Source of the DNA: Coenobita brevimanus | Taxonomy: Eukaryota > Arthropoda > Malacostraca > Decapoda > Coenobitidae | DNA length: 64,000 nucleotides | Assembly: GCA_032717465.1 (NCBI GenBank) | Contig: CM064697.1 | Location: 1,216,501 to 1,280,500, forward strand | Direction: 5' to 3' | In this document: positions 1-11,600 of the stretch, in pieces | How positions within the stretch are numbered: position 1 is the stretch's first letter | How the letters are laid out: every line of letters begins with the position of its first letter | Notes under the pieces: model-generated | What the model was told of the DNA's origin: nothing | The model's database searches: none | What the model saw: the letters and a program-made list of their open reading frames with translations, nothing else | Translations under genes and position numbers: made by a program

Positions 1-297
1 TGTGTGTGTATATAGATATACAGTACCCTCGCGTCCAGCACGGTAATATTGTCATGCATGGGTCACGTGTTGGACCAAAAACGTGTTGGACAAACAATAG
101 AGCATATGGGGAAAAATGAATTATGTCAGCAACCCTTCTGAAAAGTCACCCTAAATACCTTCCATATACCTATACATATATTGGTACTATTGTAATTATA
201 ATAAATGGTACTGTGCTATGAATGATAACTAACCTTTTAGGATAGTGTTGGTGGGCTTGCTGGGAATGGAAGGTGATATCCAAGGCTGTAGGTAGTC

Positions 298-420
298 CTA
301 CTGGGTACCCGGAGGGTGGCTGCTGGCATCACTAGCGGGTAATGGCTGTTGCTCCTCCTCAACCTCCCTCATAAATCCTTCGAAATCACACTCAGAATCA
401 CTATCTTCGTCCAGAGCCAT
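298..420 (-). pseudogene. Tigger-like transposase fragment, acidic C-terminus
   Basis: A 40-codon open frame begins at an ATG complementary to 418-420 and ends at a TAG at 298-300. It encodes an acidic tail with the core DSDSECDFEGFMREVEEE. A similar Asp/Glu-Phe-Glu-Gly-Phe motif occurs in the two other Tigger-like elements of this window (about 18.9 and 56.9 kb), which is why I read it as the transposase C-terminal tail. The start shown is probably internal, because the frame is open further upstream. Confidence 0.45.
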
Positions 421-872
421 GGAAAGTCCTGCTTCTGCCTGTCCTAGCACTGTAATCCTCGGCAAAGTGCATGCTTCTCATACTGTTGCCAGAGCCCCGT
501 CTCGTGACTGTGGAAAGTGATCGCTGTCGCTGACTCGGTAGAGAATAAGGAGAAGCAACTTTGTTTATACACTGGTACTCACGCCAATGAGAAGGGTTTC
601 AAAACGTTTGATATTTATTCTAAAATATTAATATGTATTCAGTGTCAGGCTAAATGTTTAGTGCCGTAGTACGATACATTCTCTGTCGAGTCGCCTGGGT
701 TTTGGTCACTATTTGGCCGTCGTATCCTCGGCAGGAATCCATCCAGATGAATTCCAAATGTCCTTGGTATCGTCGGCAATTTTACCACGTTACCGTTCCA
801 ATTTACCATCGTATCCTCGGCAAACCTGGTATGAAGCGTCGTGTGATAGCCTTCGGCTGCCAGGATCTTGTC

Positions 873-1031
873 TTAGTTTTTTATTATGATCACGTTGGCT
901 TCATTCATGTCGTAGGCCTTGGCAATGTCAACTCTCCTCTCCCCTTTCTTCTTCCTCTCGATGCTTTCTAGCTTGGTGGCCTGAGGGAGGTGCCGATGGT
1001 TCTTGGGGTTCTCAGAAGGCTTCCTAGGCGT
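873..1031 (-). pseudogene. Tigger-like transposase fragment, N-terminal HTH
   Basis: The minus-strand frame contains KLESIERKKKGERRVDIA followed by KAYDMNEANVIIIKN. This matches the first helix-turn-helix (CENP-B/pogo N-terminal DNA-binding type) seen at the start of Tigger transposases, where a Lys-Gly-Glu-Arg-Arg stretch precedes the recognition helix. The frame stays open upstream to 1094, but that part is Leu/Phe-rich and not recognisable. The frame ends after the HTH. No catalytic DDE region follows. Confidence 0.6.
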
Positions 1032-1458
1032 CGTGAGCAGGGTAAAATGCAGTAACAAGGGCAGAAAATGCAGCAAGAAAAAAGCACCTTCCAATGCAAT
1101 TATGCAACTGAGTGGCGCTGTGGCGGGAGAAATTTAAGCAAAACATCACGTGACACCAGAAGCATTTTTAATTGGGCGGCATCACGATCACGTCACAATA
1201 GCGGGCGGGGAAGGCTACTTGACCAGAAGTTTTCATTGGCTATCATCATCATGGGAATGTCCAGTATGACCGTGTTGGACCGGGGGTGATCGTGCTAGAG
1301 TGAACTCTGCGGATTTCGCCCACTTCACGGAGCTCTGTGCGTGTTATGCTAACACACTCGTGTTGCAGTAATTAAATCGTATTAAATAATATTAATTAAT
1401 TGCTCTCTGTGCTGGACCCGAATCGTGCTGGACTAACGCGTGTTGGACGCGAGGGTAC

Positions 1459-1652
<194 letters not shown>

Positions 1653-1658
1653 GTATAT

Positions 1659-1760
1659 ACAGTAAAACCTTGATATAATGGACTGCAATATACAGGAATT
1701 CGCATTTATCCGTGTCGAGGAGCCGACCAGAATAAATTCTTACGTATCGGAAAAAGTCCA
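1659..1760 (+). mobile_element. Solo end of a pogo/Tigger-type MITE
   Basis: The stretch beginning CAGTAAAACCTTGATATAAT has the typical form of a pogo/Tigger terminal repeat after a TA. No matching inverted end was found downstream, so this is a truncated or decayed copy. Identity is by resemblance only. Confidence 0.35.
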
Positions 1761-2400
1761 ATAAAGCCAAAAGTGGTCCGGACTGCCTGACCAATTCAAC
1801 TATGTTCACCACAATAATGTAGATAAAAGACTTGTTTATCAGTGTCCAGCACAGTATTATTATACTGTATATATAAATGTGTAAATTTTCCTTAACTAGA
1901 GATCCTTTTTAACAATTTTGCACTTCAGCCAGGCAGTTAAGTTTCAGGGCTGTCAGTTCATTGTTGTAGTTTATTTGTGCTTGCAGTGGGGAGTTGAATA
2001 TTTTTCTGAATAGTGCATCCAAGTAAGGCAGATTCATAATGCTGTTGACTTGATGTGGTATGCTTGTTTTGTAGCCATTTCTGTTGTTAGTTCTGGATAT
2101 GGATGTATTCTTTGAATGGAATGGCTGCCTTTGTGCATCTTGTTTCTGCTTTGTTTCCCTAGGCTTCACTAACAAAAAGGTTAAAGTACACCGTTGAAAT
2201 GATGAGCTTTCATATGCTAGTACTGAATTGTATTCACCTCTGCTCTGCCATCTTCCACTGTCACAGCTGACTATGTAGAAATGTTGTCCCAGTGATATAA
2301 CTAGTGCATTGTTTTTATATTGTTTGTTAGCATAGTTGAAATATCAGTGAAATTTGATGTACAGCTTTAGTCCAAAATAAGTACAGTATCCAAACCAAGA
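1760..2400. other. Unassigned intergenic/intronic stretch
   Basis: No supported gene. A minus-strand open frame of 88 codons at 1909-2175 contains a segment loosely like the C-terminal tail of LINE reverse transcriptases (PHQVNSIMNLPYLDALFRKI). The resemblance is too weak to call. Confidence 0.4.
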
Positions 2401-2404
2401 AGGG

Positions 2405-2637
2405 CTTGCCATTCAGACACAGACCTGACACCCCCTTTCTCCCTTTTTCTTCCCTCCCAACCCATCCATCCTCCAGTACCCATCACCTCTTTGTGACACT
2501 AATAATGTGTTGTAGGATGTAGGGGCAATATTATGTGAATGCACATGAAACCATTCTGAACAGTTAGTAGCATAACAAAAGTGCATCACACAAAACTGAG
2601 TGAGTGATGCTGAACACTGAGAGTAGCGGAAAGACAT
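2405..2637 (-). repeat. Dispersed repeat, copy 1 (paired with 5925-6250)
   Basis: The reverse complement of this stretch aligns with 5925-6250. Shared landmarks include TGATGCACTTTTGT and a run with GTGTATTTAC/GTGCATTCAC followed by a block of GGGAGG/GGAAG purines and GTCTGTGTCTGAATGGC/GCTCTGTGTCCAATGGC. The two copies are in opposite orientation about 3.3 kb apart. Class unknown. Confidence 0.55.
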
Positions 2638-2943
2638 TGTAATTTTATTAAATCAGACTCATTTGCAGCTGTGTTGAGGCTAATGTAATTGGGAAGAAGT
2701 TTTTAGTTCAGTAAAAAACAGCAACATCTGATGTCTAAAATGGTCATTTAAAACAAGGATTATCTACCACAACAGGTTTATAATATGATAGTGCAAATGC
2801 TTTCATATTGTTATTGGTAATTTTCCACCTGTGGTGACCTCTGCTTAGGTGAGAAGACCACCTACTAAAAGGAAGAAGTGATAGAGTGACAGACAAGTAG
2901 GCAGAGAATGTCAGCATTATCCATTCATAGTTATTGCTATTTT

Positions 2944-4345
2944 TCAGACGCCTTAATCCTGAAAGGGGTGGCCACAAACAGATCGCCTCCATGTCACCCT
3001 GTCCCCCACCATTTTGCTGCCCTCCTTTGTAGCTCACCACCCCCCTCTCTCATTTTCCTCTCTACTCTATCTCTACATTTCATCCTCAGGCTCCCCCCCC
3101 CCTCTCCCTCTCCATTGCATTCTCATACACACTCCTCTTTAATAACTCGCTCTCCATCCTTTCCACGTGGCCAAACCACCCCATTGTATTTCTCGTATCG
3201 CTTTCTATGACATCCACATACACACCACAATGCTTCTTCACTTCCTCAATTGCCAGTCTGTCTCTCCGTGTAAATCCACATGTTCCACTGAAATAATTGA
3301 TTTCCACTGCTCTCGCTCTTGACTTGTGTCCTTCCAACAAGGTCCAAGCATCGCATCCAAACATTAGAGTTGGCATCACAGTACTATCATGCAATGACTT
3401 TTTTGCTTCCAAGCTCATTTCAGTATTGCTTGTCTCTGCTTTCAAAGAACCAGTAACCTTTCTTCCTTGTATCCTTTCAGGCACTTCATCCTCCAAACTT
3501 CCATCCTTACTCATCACACCACCCGAGTACTTAAGTGCACTCACATTTTCCATTTCCTCATCATCCAACCTCACTGTGCATTCAGTGACTTTGTTTCTTT
3601 CAAAGACCATAACTTTACTCCTCCCTGCATTCACCTTCACAGTAAATTCTGTTTGTTACACACATTCCCAAACTCATTCACCAAGCCTCTTCATCTTCAC
3701 TTAACTATACAGTATCATCTGCAAACAACAGAACAGGAAGTTTCCAAATGCTGCCCTGTCTCATTAGGGCCACTCTAGCATCCACTGCTGCACTGTGTAT
3801 CTTTTTTATAATCCATCCATACACAGATCGAACATCCATGGAGACATGACATCCCTGTTTCAATCCAACATTCAGATAGAAAAATTCACTCAGTTCACCA
3901 TCCACACGCACTTCTGCCTTAGCATCCTCATTCATACTCTTCACAGGATTCAACAACTTCCCATTTACTCCATATATTCTTAATAGTTTCTGCATTCCAT
4001 GTCATTCCACTCTATCATGTGCTTTCTCCAAATCCATGAAGGCTGCTTATTACCTCTTTACCTTGTCTAGAAACTTTTCCGTCAAAGGCCTAAGGATGAA
4101 TATCTGATCTACACATGCTGTTCCCTTCCAAAAACCTCCCTGCTCCTCTCCACCTAATTCCTCTGTTTTTTCCCTAAGTGTCAGTAAGTATCCTACCATA
4201 TACTTTTCCTGTTATACAAGGAAGACAAATGCCCCTATGATTACCACAAATTTCTTTTTCCCCTTTTCCTTTGTGCATGGGAATAATTATTCCTGACTTC
4301 TAATCCTTTGGGAGTCTACCTTCTTCCCAGGCCAATCTGCACCAT
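2944..4345 (-). mobile_element. LINE family A (APE-type non-LTR retrotransposon), 5'-truncated, decayed
   Basis: The minus strand encodes the second half of a reverse transcriptase in broken frames: the YGVNGKLLNPVKSMNEDAKA region, VGLKQGC, LLFADD (catalytic Asp pair) near 3,710, then VNAGRSKVMVFERNK, CDAWTLLEGHKSRARA and WFGHVERM near 3,160. The 3' end at 2944 has the family's conserved terminal sequence (reverse of GGTGGCCAC...AAGGCGTC). Frameshifts around 3,640-3,705 and stops make it non-functional. The same family recurs at 16.8, 35.3, 46.1, 54.9 and 57.2 kb. Confidence 0.85.
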
Positions 4346-4729
4346 TCCTGTTGATGTTTATGGTGTTCCATCATCATGTTTCACAACTAATGAATTGGTT
4401 GCTGGTATATCACAAGTGCCCACTGGTCTTGTGGATGGGCTTTCCTCTTAATTCTCTTGTCTTATAATTATAAACTTTTTAAATATTAAAAATAGTCTGA
4501 AATGGTGTGTCAGAGAAAGAAGTTCAGGTGTGTATTTTCTTTGGTGAGAATAATGCTGGTAAGGGCTGGTAGGAATGCTTGATGACCAAGAAATCTGACC
4601 ACTACTGTAATTATAACTGCTGGATAGCTGATGATATGAATTATTTAAATTCCCTGGTAATTGTATGATTAGTTTTATCCTAAACTGATTACAGTCAACT
4701 GCAGGAAGCAAGAGTAAATAGCAGATACT
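4346..4729. other. No recognised feature
   Basis: AT-rich non-coding sequence with no repeat relationship that I could see elsewhere in the window. Confidence 0.5.
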
Positions 4730-5830
4730 GTATATTGAATCAGTAATGAAAGACTACTAGTTGATCTGTCTGTCTGTTCATCTTTTTCTATCAGCTGGTA
4801 ACCTCCTCCTCCTTAATGGAGGGACATGATCTTGCTGGACCATGAATAAAATTGTCAGGTGGTAAAAGGAATAAAATAGCAATAAATGTGAATCAGTAAT
4901 GCAGAGTCTGCATTTGCTCTGTTTGTGTGTCTGACTGTAGGGGGGTCATTTTCTTACTTTCAAGTGGATGAAAATGGGATTAGCGAGACAAATATTGCAA
5001 GCATGTTGAATCTCAGAGGAGTACCGGTATGTCTGTTTATGTGTTGTTGTCTGTCTGTTTCCCCTTCCTTTTGTGAGTTACATATTTTCACCTTAGTTTG
5101 ATAAAGTTGGGTGGTAGTAAGAATAAATTAGGAATATTCATCAGTCTTGTAAAGAGTATGCTTTTCGCTCTGTCAGTTTATCTTTAAGCTGTTTACCCAT
5201 GTTTGTATTTAACTGTACATTGCTCTTTCCTTATGGGAGGGCTGTAATCCCTGGTTAAGGGAAAAAAATTGTCTGGTGGGAGCAAGGGTAAAATAATAAT
5301 CATGGTGAATCCAATGCAGAAATTATCTTGTTTTTTGTTAGTTTGTCTGTCTTACTTTTTCATTAAGGGGTGAGCATGTTTCATAGAATAGTAATATCAT
5401 CATTTGGAGGTTGCAAGAAAAAATTTTCAATCACTGTGTATGAATAATGCAGACTCCCTTTCTTTCTGTCTTACTGTTTATCATTAATTGTGTCTGTTGA
5501 TCACATGTTCTTAAGAGAGGGGATCTCATCTAAGTTGTATGAAATTGTTTTGCAGTAGCAGGAATAATAGAGTCAAAAGTAGTGAGTATGTTGTAAGATC
5601 ATCAGTCTTTGTCTGTCTCTTTCTTATGGTGGGATTCATTTCTCACTTAAGCAGAAAAAATGTACAGTACTATGGTAGCAAGATAATATTACTCAATTTA
5701 AGTTTCCATTCACCTGGTGTGTATAACCCTAAGTCTTACAGTGGTAGCAGGAGCAAAAGTCATAAGCATATAATTTACAACCTTTGTGCCATTAATTCTG
5801 TTGCAAGAATGGGTTATTGATATCTGTTCT
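4730..5830. repeat. Degenerate tandem array, about six units of 130-250 bp
   Basis: Recurring block order: GAATCAGTAATGCAGA-like, a CTGTCTGTCTGTT-like run, a TATC/ACTT stretch, GGGAGGG..CATG..CTTG, then AATTGTCTGGTGGTA..AG.AATAAAA. Unit starts lie near 4733, 4890, 5140, 5305, 5430 and 5575, with a weaker one near 5730. Units are strongly diverged. No coding potential is supported. Confidence 0.55.
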
Positions 5831-5924
5831 TTCCAAGCAGATGCTGCTGTAAGTGAGAAATTGTTAGTAGTAGTCTGATAGCTTGATTTCTAATAATTGT
5901 ACAATAGTATCATCAACTTATATT

Positions 5925-6250
5925 TGAAGTTACTGTGTCACTCAGTTATTTATGTATGATGCACTTTTGTCATGTTACTATACTTTCTGAATGTTTTCAG
6001 GTGTATTTACTTAATGCTGCTTCTACAACACATCCAGAGTGTTGTGAACAGTTTCAAATCATCATACAAAGCAGTGAACTCTCTCTTCATCATGTGAGGT
6101 GGTTGTTGTTGAGGAATGATTGGGGAGGGAGGAGTAGGAAGGGAAGAGTTGTTTGGCTCTGTGTCCAATGGCTACCAAACCATGCTGGGTTTTCTAGCCC
6201 TGATGTCAAGAAGGCCTGGATACTTGTTTGGACTGAAACTGTACTTTTGA
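5925..6250 (+). repeat. Dispersed repeat, copy 2 (paired with 2405-2637)
   Basis: Inverted relative of 2405-2637; see that entry for shared landmarks. The open frame over it is not conserved between copies and is not called as a gene. Confidence 0.55.
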
Positions 6251-6365
6251 TGTGAATGCGGAAGCTCCACCCCCCCTTCCCCCCATATTATTGAAGTATG
6301 CAGTCACCAGATTTGATAGTTAATTTTGTAAGTACCAGTAGAGTTTGTTCTGGCTAAAGTTATTA

Positions 6366-7388
6366 CAGCATTCCCTTCTTTTACAGTAAATCTATTGCAT
6401 AATGACTGATCATGTATCAGTTCAATTACAGTATAACATAGGTTCAGTGGGGATACATTTTTGACCAAGAATTACCCACCCAACAAAGTCTACAAACAAG
6501 ATTCCAACTCACCTGAACTCGTAATCATTTCACTTTACTGAACTTCACTTGCAGCATACCTCCAAAAATAAGTTTAAAAATTAGTATCCAACTCTCCAGA
6601 ACTGGTTGTTGTTTCACTTTGCTGCACTTCACTTGCTGCTTCAACTCCATCACTTCACTATTGTTCCATCACTGACACTAACTCACCCAATAGTGACTGA
6701 GTTCAAAGACCATCTTGGAACAAACAAATGACTGTAAACTTCCATTTTGGTGATTGTATAAGCAAAAGTAGTTATGTCACATCAACTGTTGTGAGGCATC
6801 GTATAGGATTTAGTGATTGTATGAGTGAAAATGCAATTGTGTATTGAAAAAAAGGTCATAATTTTTCAGTAATCATATAAGCAATTCATCATACAGTCAG
6901 GTCCCACTATTCACAGGGGTTATGTACCAGAATACGCTGTGAATGTTGAATTCAGTGAATAGCCCAAACCTACCAGAGAAGTCATTGATTTCAATGTTTG
7001 GGCCATTCCTATTACCTACAAACCCACTCTAACCCCTGTAAATGCATTTTAGGGCTCATTAATATTTCCTAAAAGACAGTACAGGATGATACACAAGCCC
7101 TTCTGAGTACAGTGTGTTGTACTCACCATGCAGCGATGACGAGGAGAGTTTGCCATATGCTGAACGGAACATACCTGTACAGGGTAACTGCACAGTTAAC
7201 CGTATAAGAGTATTTTTCACAGAAAACATGCAAAAAAAATCACTTATGAACCACTAGGAGTAGCTGATGCTGCAGGAAAAGCAGGAAATATCTTGCAATA
7301 ATTTCCCAGAAAAATCTGCGAATATGTGAACCCAGGAATTGCAGGGGTTGACTGTATGTGGGTTCATTGTAAAATGAGGGTCTGCCGT
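6366..7388. mobile_element. Outer TA-flanked MITE, copy 1, split by a nested MITE
   Basis: Begins CAGCATTCCCTTCTTTTACA after TA (6364-6365). Ends with an inverted match, TTCATTGTAAAATGAGGGTC then TGCCGTG, near 7388. Its interior (TTCAGTGGGGATAC, ACCCACCCAACA, CCAATAGTGAC, ATCTTGGAACAAACAA) is shared with the copy at 60283-61369. The element is interrupted at 6894-7354 by a different MITE. No coding capacity seen. Confidence 0.75.
6894..7354. mobile_element. Nested Tigger-type MITE inside 6366-7388
   Basis: 461 bp flanked by TA on both sides (6892-6893 and 7355-7356). Ends are imperfect inverted repeats: CAGTCAGGTCCCACTATTCA on the left; the right end complements to CAGTCAACCCCTGCAATTCC. Outer-element sequence continues on both sides, so this element inserted later. 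Confidence 0.8.
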
Positions 7389-7631
7389 GCTGAATTATTC
7401 AGTTTGAGGATAGGAACAAACAGGTAATTTGTTGTCTTTGAATACAAAACCTGTATTAAAATTCTTTTAAAATTAGAGACAAAAGTGTCATCTGAGCTGA
7501 GTAGGGTATTTTACTAACTGATTAAATATACTTCTTCATCCCAAAATTAGTATATTGTCAAGATTTTTTTTGCAATGGTCGTTTAAGATATTTATTCAAG
7601 TGTAGCTTTCACCATGTCCTACTCTTCCCAG

Positions 7632-7716
7632 GAGGTGGAGGAAAAGTACCCATAAACAGAAATAAGCCAGGACTCAGTACCAACAGGAGAGGGAGAAGGG
7701 GGAGGGGCAGAAGCAG
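7632..7716 (+). CDS. G9a: G9a/EHMT exon (earliest one found), basic Gly/Arg-rich
   Basis: 85 bp between acceptor CTCTTCCCAG and donor CAG/GTGAGT. Only the frame that starts with two carried-over bases is open. It encodes GGGKVPINRNKPGLSTN then RRGRRGRGRSR, and leaves two bases (AG) that combine with the first base of the next exon to make Arg. That phase match, good splice sites and the basic nuclear-protein composition are the evidence. There is no direct homology, so it could be an alternative or spurious exon. The preceding exon must end in phase 1; I did not find it or the start codon. Confidence 0.6.
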
Positions 7717-7739
7717 GTGAGTCTAATTTTCTTACCTAT

Positions 7740-8245
7740 ACATGTCTTTTAGCGCCCTGCCTGCCAGTATAATGGAATATTCACAAATTGGAAATTATTT
7801 TTTGTTTACCCTGTTCAGAATTGATGCCCAAACCCCTGGAATCCCTACTTCTTCCATCACACCATCTCTTCTATTTCTTCCATCCATCTCGTCATTTTTT
7901 TTTTTTTTTTTCCCCACTTCAGGTGGCTCTTCCCAGAAGGTCAAGCCTAATGGTTTCCTGTAACCCAGGAAACTATTTACAGTGCTGGATGGTAACCCAT
8001 AGCCAGATAACAGGTTGATGGGGAGCCTACTACAGTGCCCCTGTTAGGTGGGTGGAGAGTCACAAATATGGTGTCCATGTGGGAACCAAACCTCTACACT
8101 TCCCTGTGCCTCACTGTGGCTAGGTGCTGTGTACTGCAAAGGAGCATTGGTTCACTTCAAGAGACAACCCAGTGATGGTGGTTGTTTGCTTGCAGCTGAT
8201 GGGTCTGCACAGCCAGACAGGCCAGGGATACTCAACAACAACAAA
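7740..8245 (+). repeat. Composite repeat family 2, copy 1 (shares hairpin with the composite SINE)
   Basis: Contains the palindromic module AATGGTTTCCTG...CAGGAAACTATTT (7949-7979), then a 3' half (ACAGGTTGATGGGGAGCC, GCAGCTGATGGGTCTGC, CAGACAGGCCAGG) shared with the inverted copy at 23045-23575. Preceded by pyrimidine-rich CTTCC/CATTTTT sequence like the middle of the composite SINE. It lies in the intron between 7716 and 8665. Confidence 0.6.
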
Positions 8246-8287
8246 AACCTCTGGAATCCTACACCTTATTTTATATTATCTTAACAG

Positions 8288-8470
8288 TTGTGAGAGGCAG
8301 AAAAAAACAAAAAAAAAATGACCTGAAATGAGGTCATAGTGTGACCCCTGTGATTAAGGGCTGAATAGGGAGGCTGCCAGAGATCAAACAGCATTGAGAG
8401 CTGCCATTAGGCGACCAAGGCTGACGTATGCAAGCATGTTTGAGTCTTTATGAATGAAACAAAGTGAATA
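8288..8470 (+). mobile_element. LINE family B, 3' tip only
   Basis: Begins at GAGAGGCAGAAAAAAACAAA (the decayed end of the RT frame, Arg-Gly-Arg-Pro-Lys-Lys-Thr in better copies) and continues through GAGGTCATAGTGTGACC, GGGAGGCTGCCAGAGATC and CCATTAGGCGACCAAGGCTG to GCAAGCATGTTTGAG. The same 3' untranslated tail occurs at 18345-18466, 26460-26625 and 40700-40870. Confidence 0.75.
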
Positions 8471-8664
8471 AAGAACTTAAATTGTATTATTATAGCTGCT
8501 CCTTTTGCTCATAATAATGTTTTCTGTATTTGCTTTTGTAGTGTTTATCTTGACAGAAAATGAGATTACTTACAGTATCCTTTGTACTTTATAAATAAAT
8601 TAGACATTTTTAGCCCATTTCTTAATATTATTATTGTAAACTAACATTTGTCTTCTCATAATAG

Positions 8665-11600
8665 GTGGTATAAGAGCAAGGGAAAACAGCAAGAGAAAAA
8701 AGCAGATGGAGAGAAAACAAGAACAGAAAAACAGAGAGGAATAAGAAAATTCCTCACGCATAAAGATTCTGAAAATAACTACACTCAGGATGATGATAAG
8801 AAGGACAAAGAACATTCATTAAAAGAGTGCCATCTACAGGACTCGTTAAGCAAAAGCAGTCAGGGTTATGAAGCTTCCACCAGCAAAGAGAATTTAAGTG
8901 AAGCAGATACCACCACAAGTGAAGAGGAAGCTGGAGATACCTCGCCTGTAGAAGAGATAGACCCTGAAGACATGGATTGTTCAGGACAGGATGGGGACCA
9001 AAAGAACAAGATACTTGAGATGATGTCACTTGAATTTAATTCTGCAAGCATCCCAGAAGGTTCAGTTCCACCAGATCTGAAGAGAAGTACAAGAATGCCC
9101 AGGCTTACAAGGAAAAGAAAGAGTGAAGTGCTGGAGACACCTGAAAAAGTGGTCCCTAAAGCATCATCATCACAGCCATCAGGAACCCCAAGTCCAAAAC
9201 TAGTTCTCCCGAATCCTATCACTAGTGCTCTGAAGAAGGTTCGAAAGGATAGTGTGGATACTGTGGTTACTCCTGCAGTAACCTCACCTGGTCGAACCAG
9301 AAGGAGCACTCAGGAAAGGAAGTCTGGAGGAGAGAAGGAAAGTAATGAAGAGGGTGCTACTGAGGCTGCAAAATTGGAAGCAAAGGTTGAGGACATCCCA
9401 GGTACCCTTGGAAAGACACGAGCCAAAGCAAGAGGCAGGCTTTTGGTGGAAGAAGAAGAAGGCAATGATTCAGGTACCGAATCTCCTGTTGGATCCCTCA
9501 AGAGCCGCAGTAAAGCTCGATTAAGTTCAGGAGAAGATTCACAAGTAACCATTCCAGATCAGTCATCACCAGCTGGTACCAGCAAAAGTCGAGGCAAAGG
9601 CAAAGTGTCAGTTCAGGTCAAGTCAGTAACTCCTGTTGTACGAGGGAAGAGCAGGGGCAGAGTACTGATTAAAGAAGACTCAGTCAGTGATGTTAATGTA
9701 TGTGAGAAGAAAAATGATGATGAGAAAGCAGAGGAACAAGGCATGGTTACTGGTACTCCAGGAAAAGGTCGAGGAAGAGAGAAAATACAAAATGAAGAAA
9801 CTGGAAGTATTCCCACAATCTCCACTGTTCCTAATAGTAGCATATCGATATGTATTCTCACACGAAGATCAAGAGGGAAAGTGGATGCTGACAAGGATGT
9901 TGGTTCTGAAATAGATACAGGTAGTCAACATAGTCATAGTATTACACCTGTAAGAGGACCATCTAAGGAAAATGAGAAAACTGAAGAACAGGGCTCAGGA
10001 ATTTCTGCGCTTGGGAAGGGTCGAGGTAAAGGTAAAGTTCAAAGTGAAGATCCCATGAATAACTCCACAAGTAATTCACCAACTTTTATCCATGCACGAA
10101 GGTCCAGAGGGAAGGTAGATGTTGACAAAGATGGAGGCTCTGAAATAGATTTAAGTAGTCAATTACGACGCAGCATGACTCCTGTAAGAGGTGACTCTAC
10201 ACCATCCTCGGAATTGAAGCGTTCCCAGCAAATGTCAGTGCCAAGGGATACAAGCCAAGATTCCAGCTCAACTGTAAAGAAAGAAAAACAGAACACCATC
10301 TCAGAAACTGTGAAAAAGCAGGAAGGTGCAACTGGAAGGTCCAAATATCACTTAGGATACACTAAGACAGGAAAGAAGAAAAAGAAGCATTTCAGAGGAC
10401 TAAGATATTCATTCCAAAAGAAGAAGAAGTATGTATATAAGGATAAAGGAAAGGTAAAGACCAGTGTTGACACTGCTCAAGAAACAGATTCAGTCATGTC
10501 TGAGGAAGTTGACATAGAATCTGTAGATTCCTCTTCACAGGATGTGCCATCAGAGCCAGCATCAATCCAAGATTTAGATACCGTTGATGATGGACTTTCA
10601 GAAATTGCTGATAATGATGATAATGAGATGGATAACGGTGAAAATTCAGACACTGTTGATAATCCTGAAGATGCCACAGTGACTGAAGCATCAGTTGCAG
10701 AGGATTCAGAAAATGTCACTCAAGAGAAGGACAAGGGTGAGGAGTGTGCAGATATTGTAAAAGAGGAAGTGAAAACTGAGGATGAACTTACTCAAGGTGA
10801 AGGTAGGGATGAAGAAAATGTGATTGATAAAGCTGTAAGTGAAGATATGGTCAGTTCAAAGAAAAATTCTATCAGCGACAGTGTCGGGACAGGGAACAGC
10901 AAGAAAACTTCCAGTAAATCTCCAAGAAAGTCTTTGGTAAAGTATGATAAAAAAGACATTTTGACTGATACTTCAGAAAGAGTTAAGGAAAGCAGTCCTA
11001 CCAAAGATGCTGCTTCAGTTGCTGAACCTAAAGTATTGAGCAGTGGAGATAATACCAGAAAAGGGGGTGCCAGTAAAATTCAGGAATCTTCAGCTGTGGA
11101 CACTTCTTTAGAGCTACAGTCTGTAAAGTTAAGCCCTACCAAGAAAGGAAGTGTAAGAAAAGCCAGTGAAGGTTCAGTCACCATTGGCTTCAAAGCATGC
11201 GAGGAAAGTGAAGAAATTAAACCTGAGGCAAATGATAAAGAGGAAAGTAAGCCAAAGGAAATTGTGCATGAGGCAAAAACTAAAGAGGACAAATTGGGTA
11301 AATCAGATGTGACAGAGCCGGTAGGCTCTCCCCAAAGTTCCCCAGCTTCTGCATCAGAGCCATGTGAAATCTCCTCAGAGCCAAAACCTTTGCATACCTC
11401 AAACTCCAAGTTAGATATCATTCTGCATTCAGAAACTACCTTGAAACCCCAGTCATCAGTAACATCTACACCTTCCTCTTCTCATACAGCAAAACTTCCA
11501 TCCTGTGTTCCTGAAACAGAACCTACAGTTGCACTAGAACCTCAGCCCATTTATCCAGCTGACTCCAAACCCTCCATTACTGAACCCCAGCCCTCCCTTC

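Noticed and set aside
8648..8664. ATG at 8648 as G9a start codon
   Set aside because: A consensus acceptor (ATAATAG) follows it, and the upstream exon at 7632-7716 matches the exon frame at 8665. The five codons before the acceptor are not exon-like.
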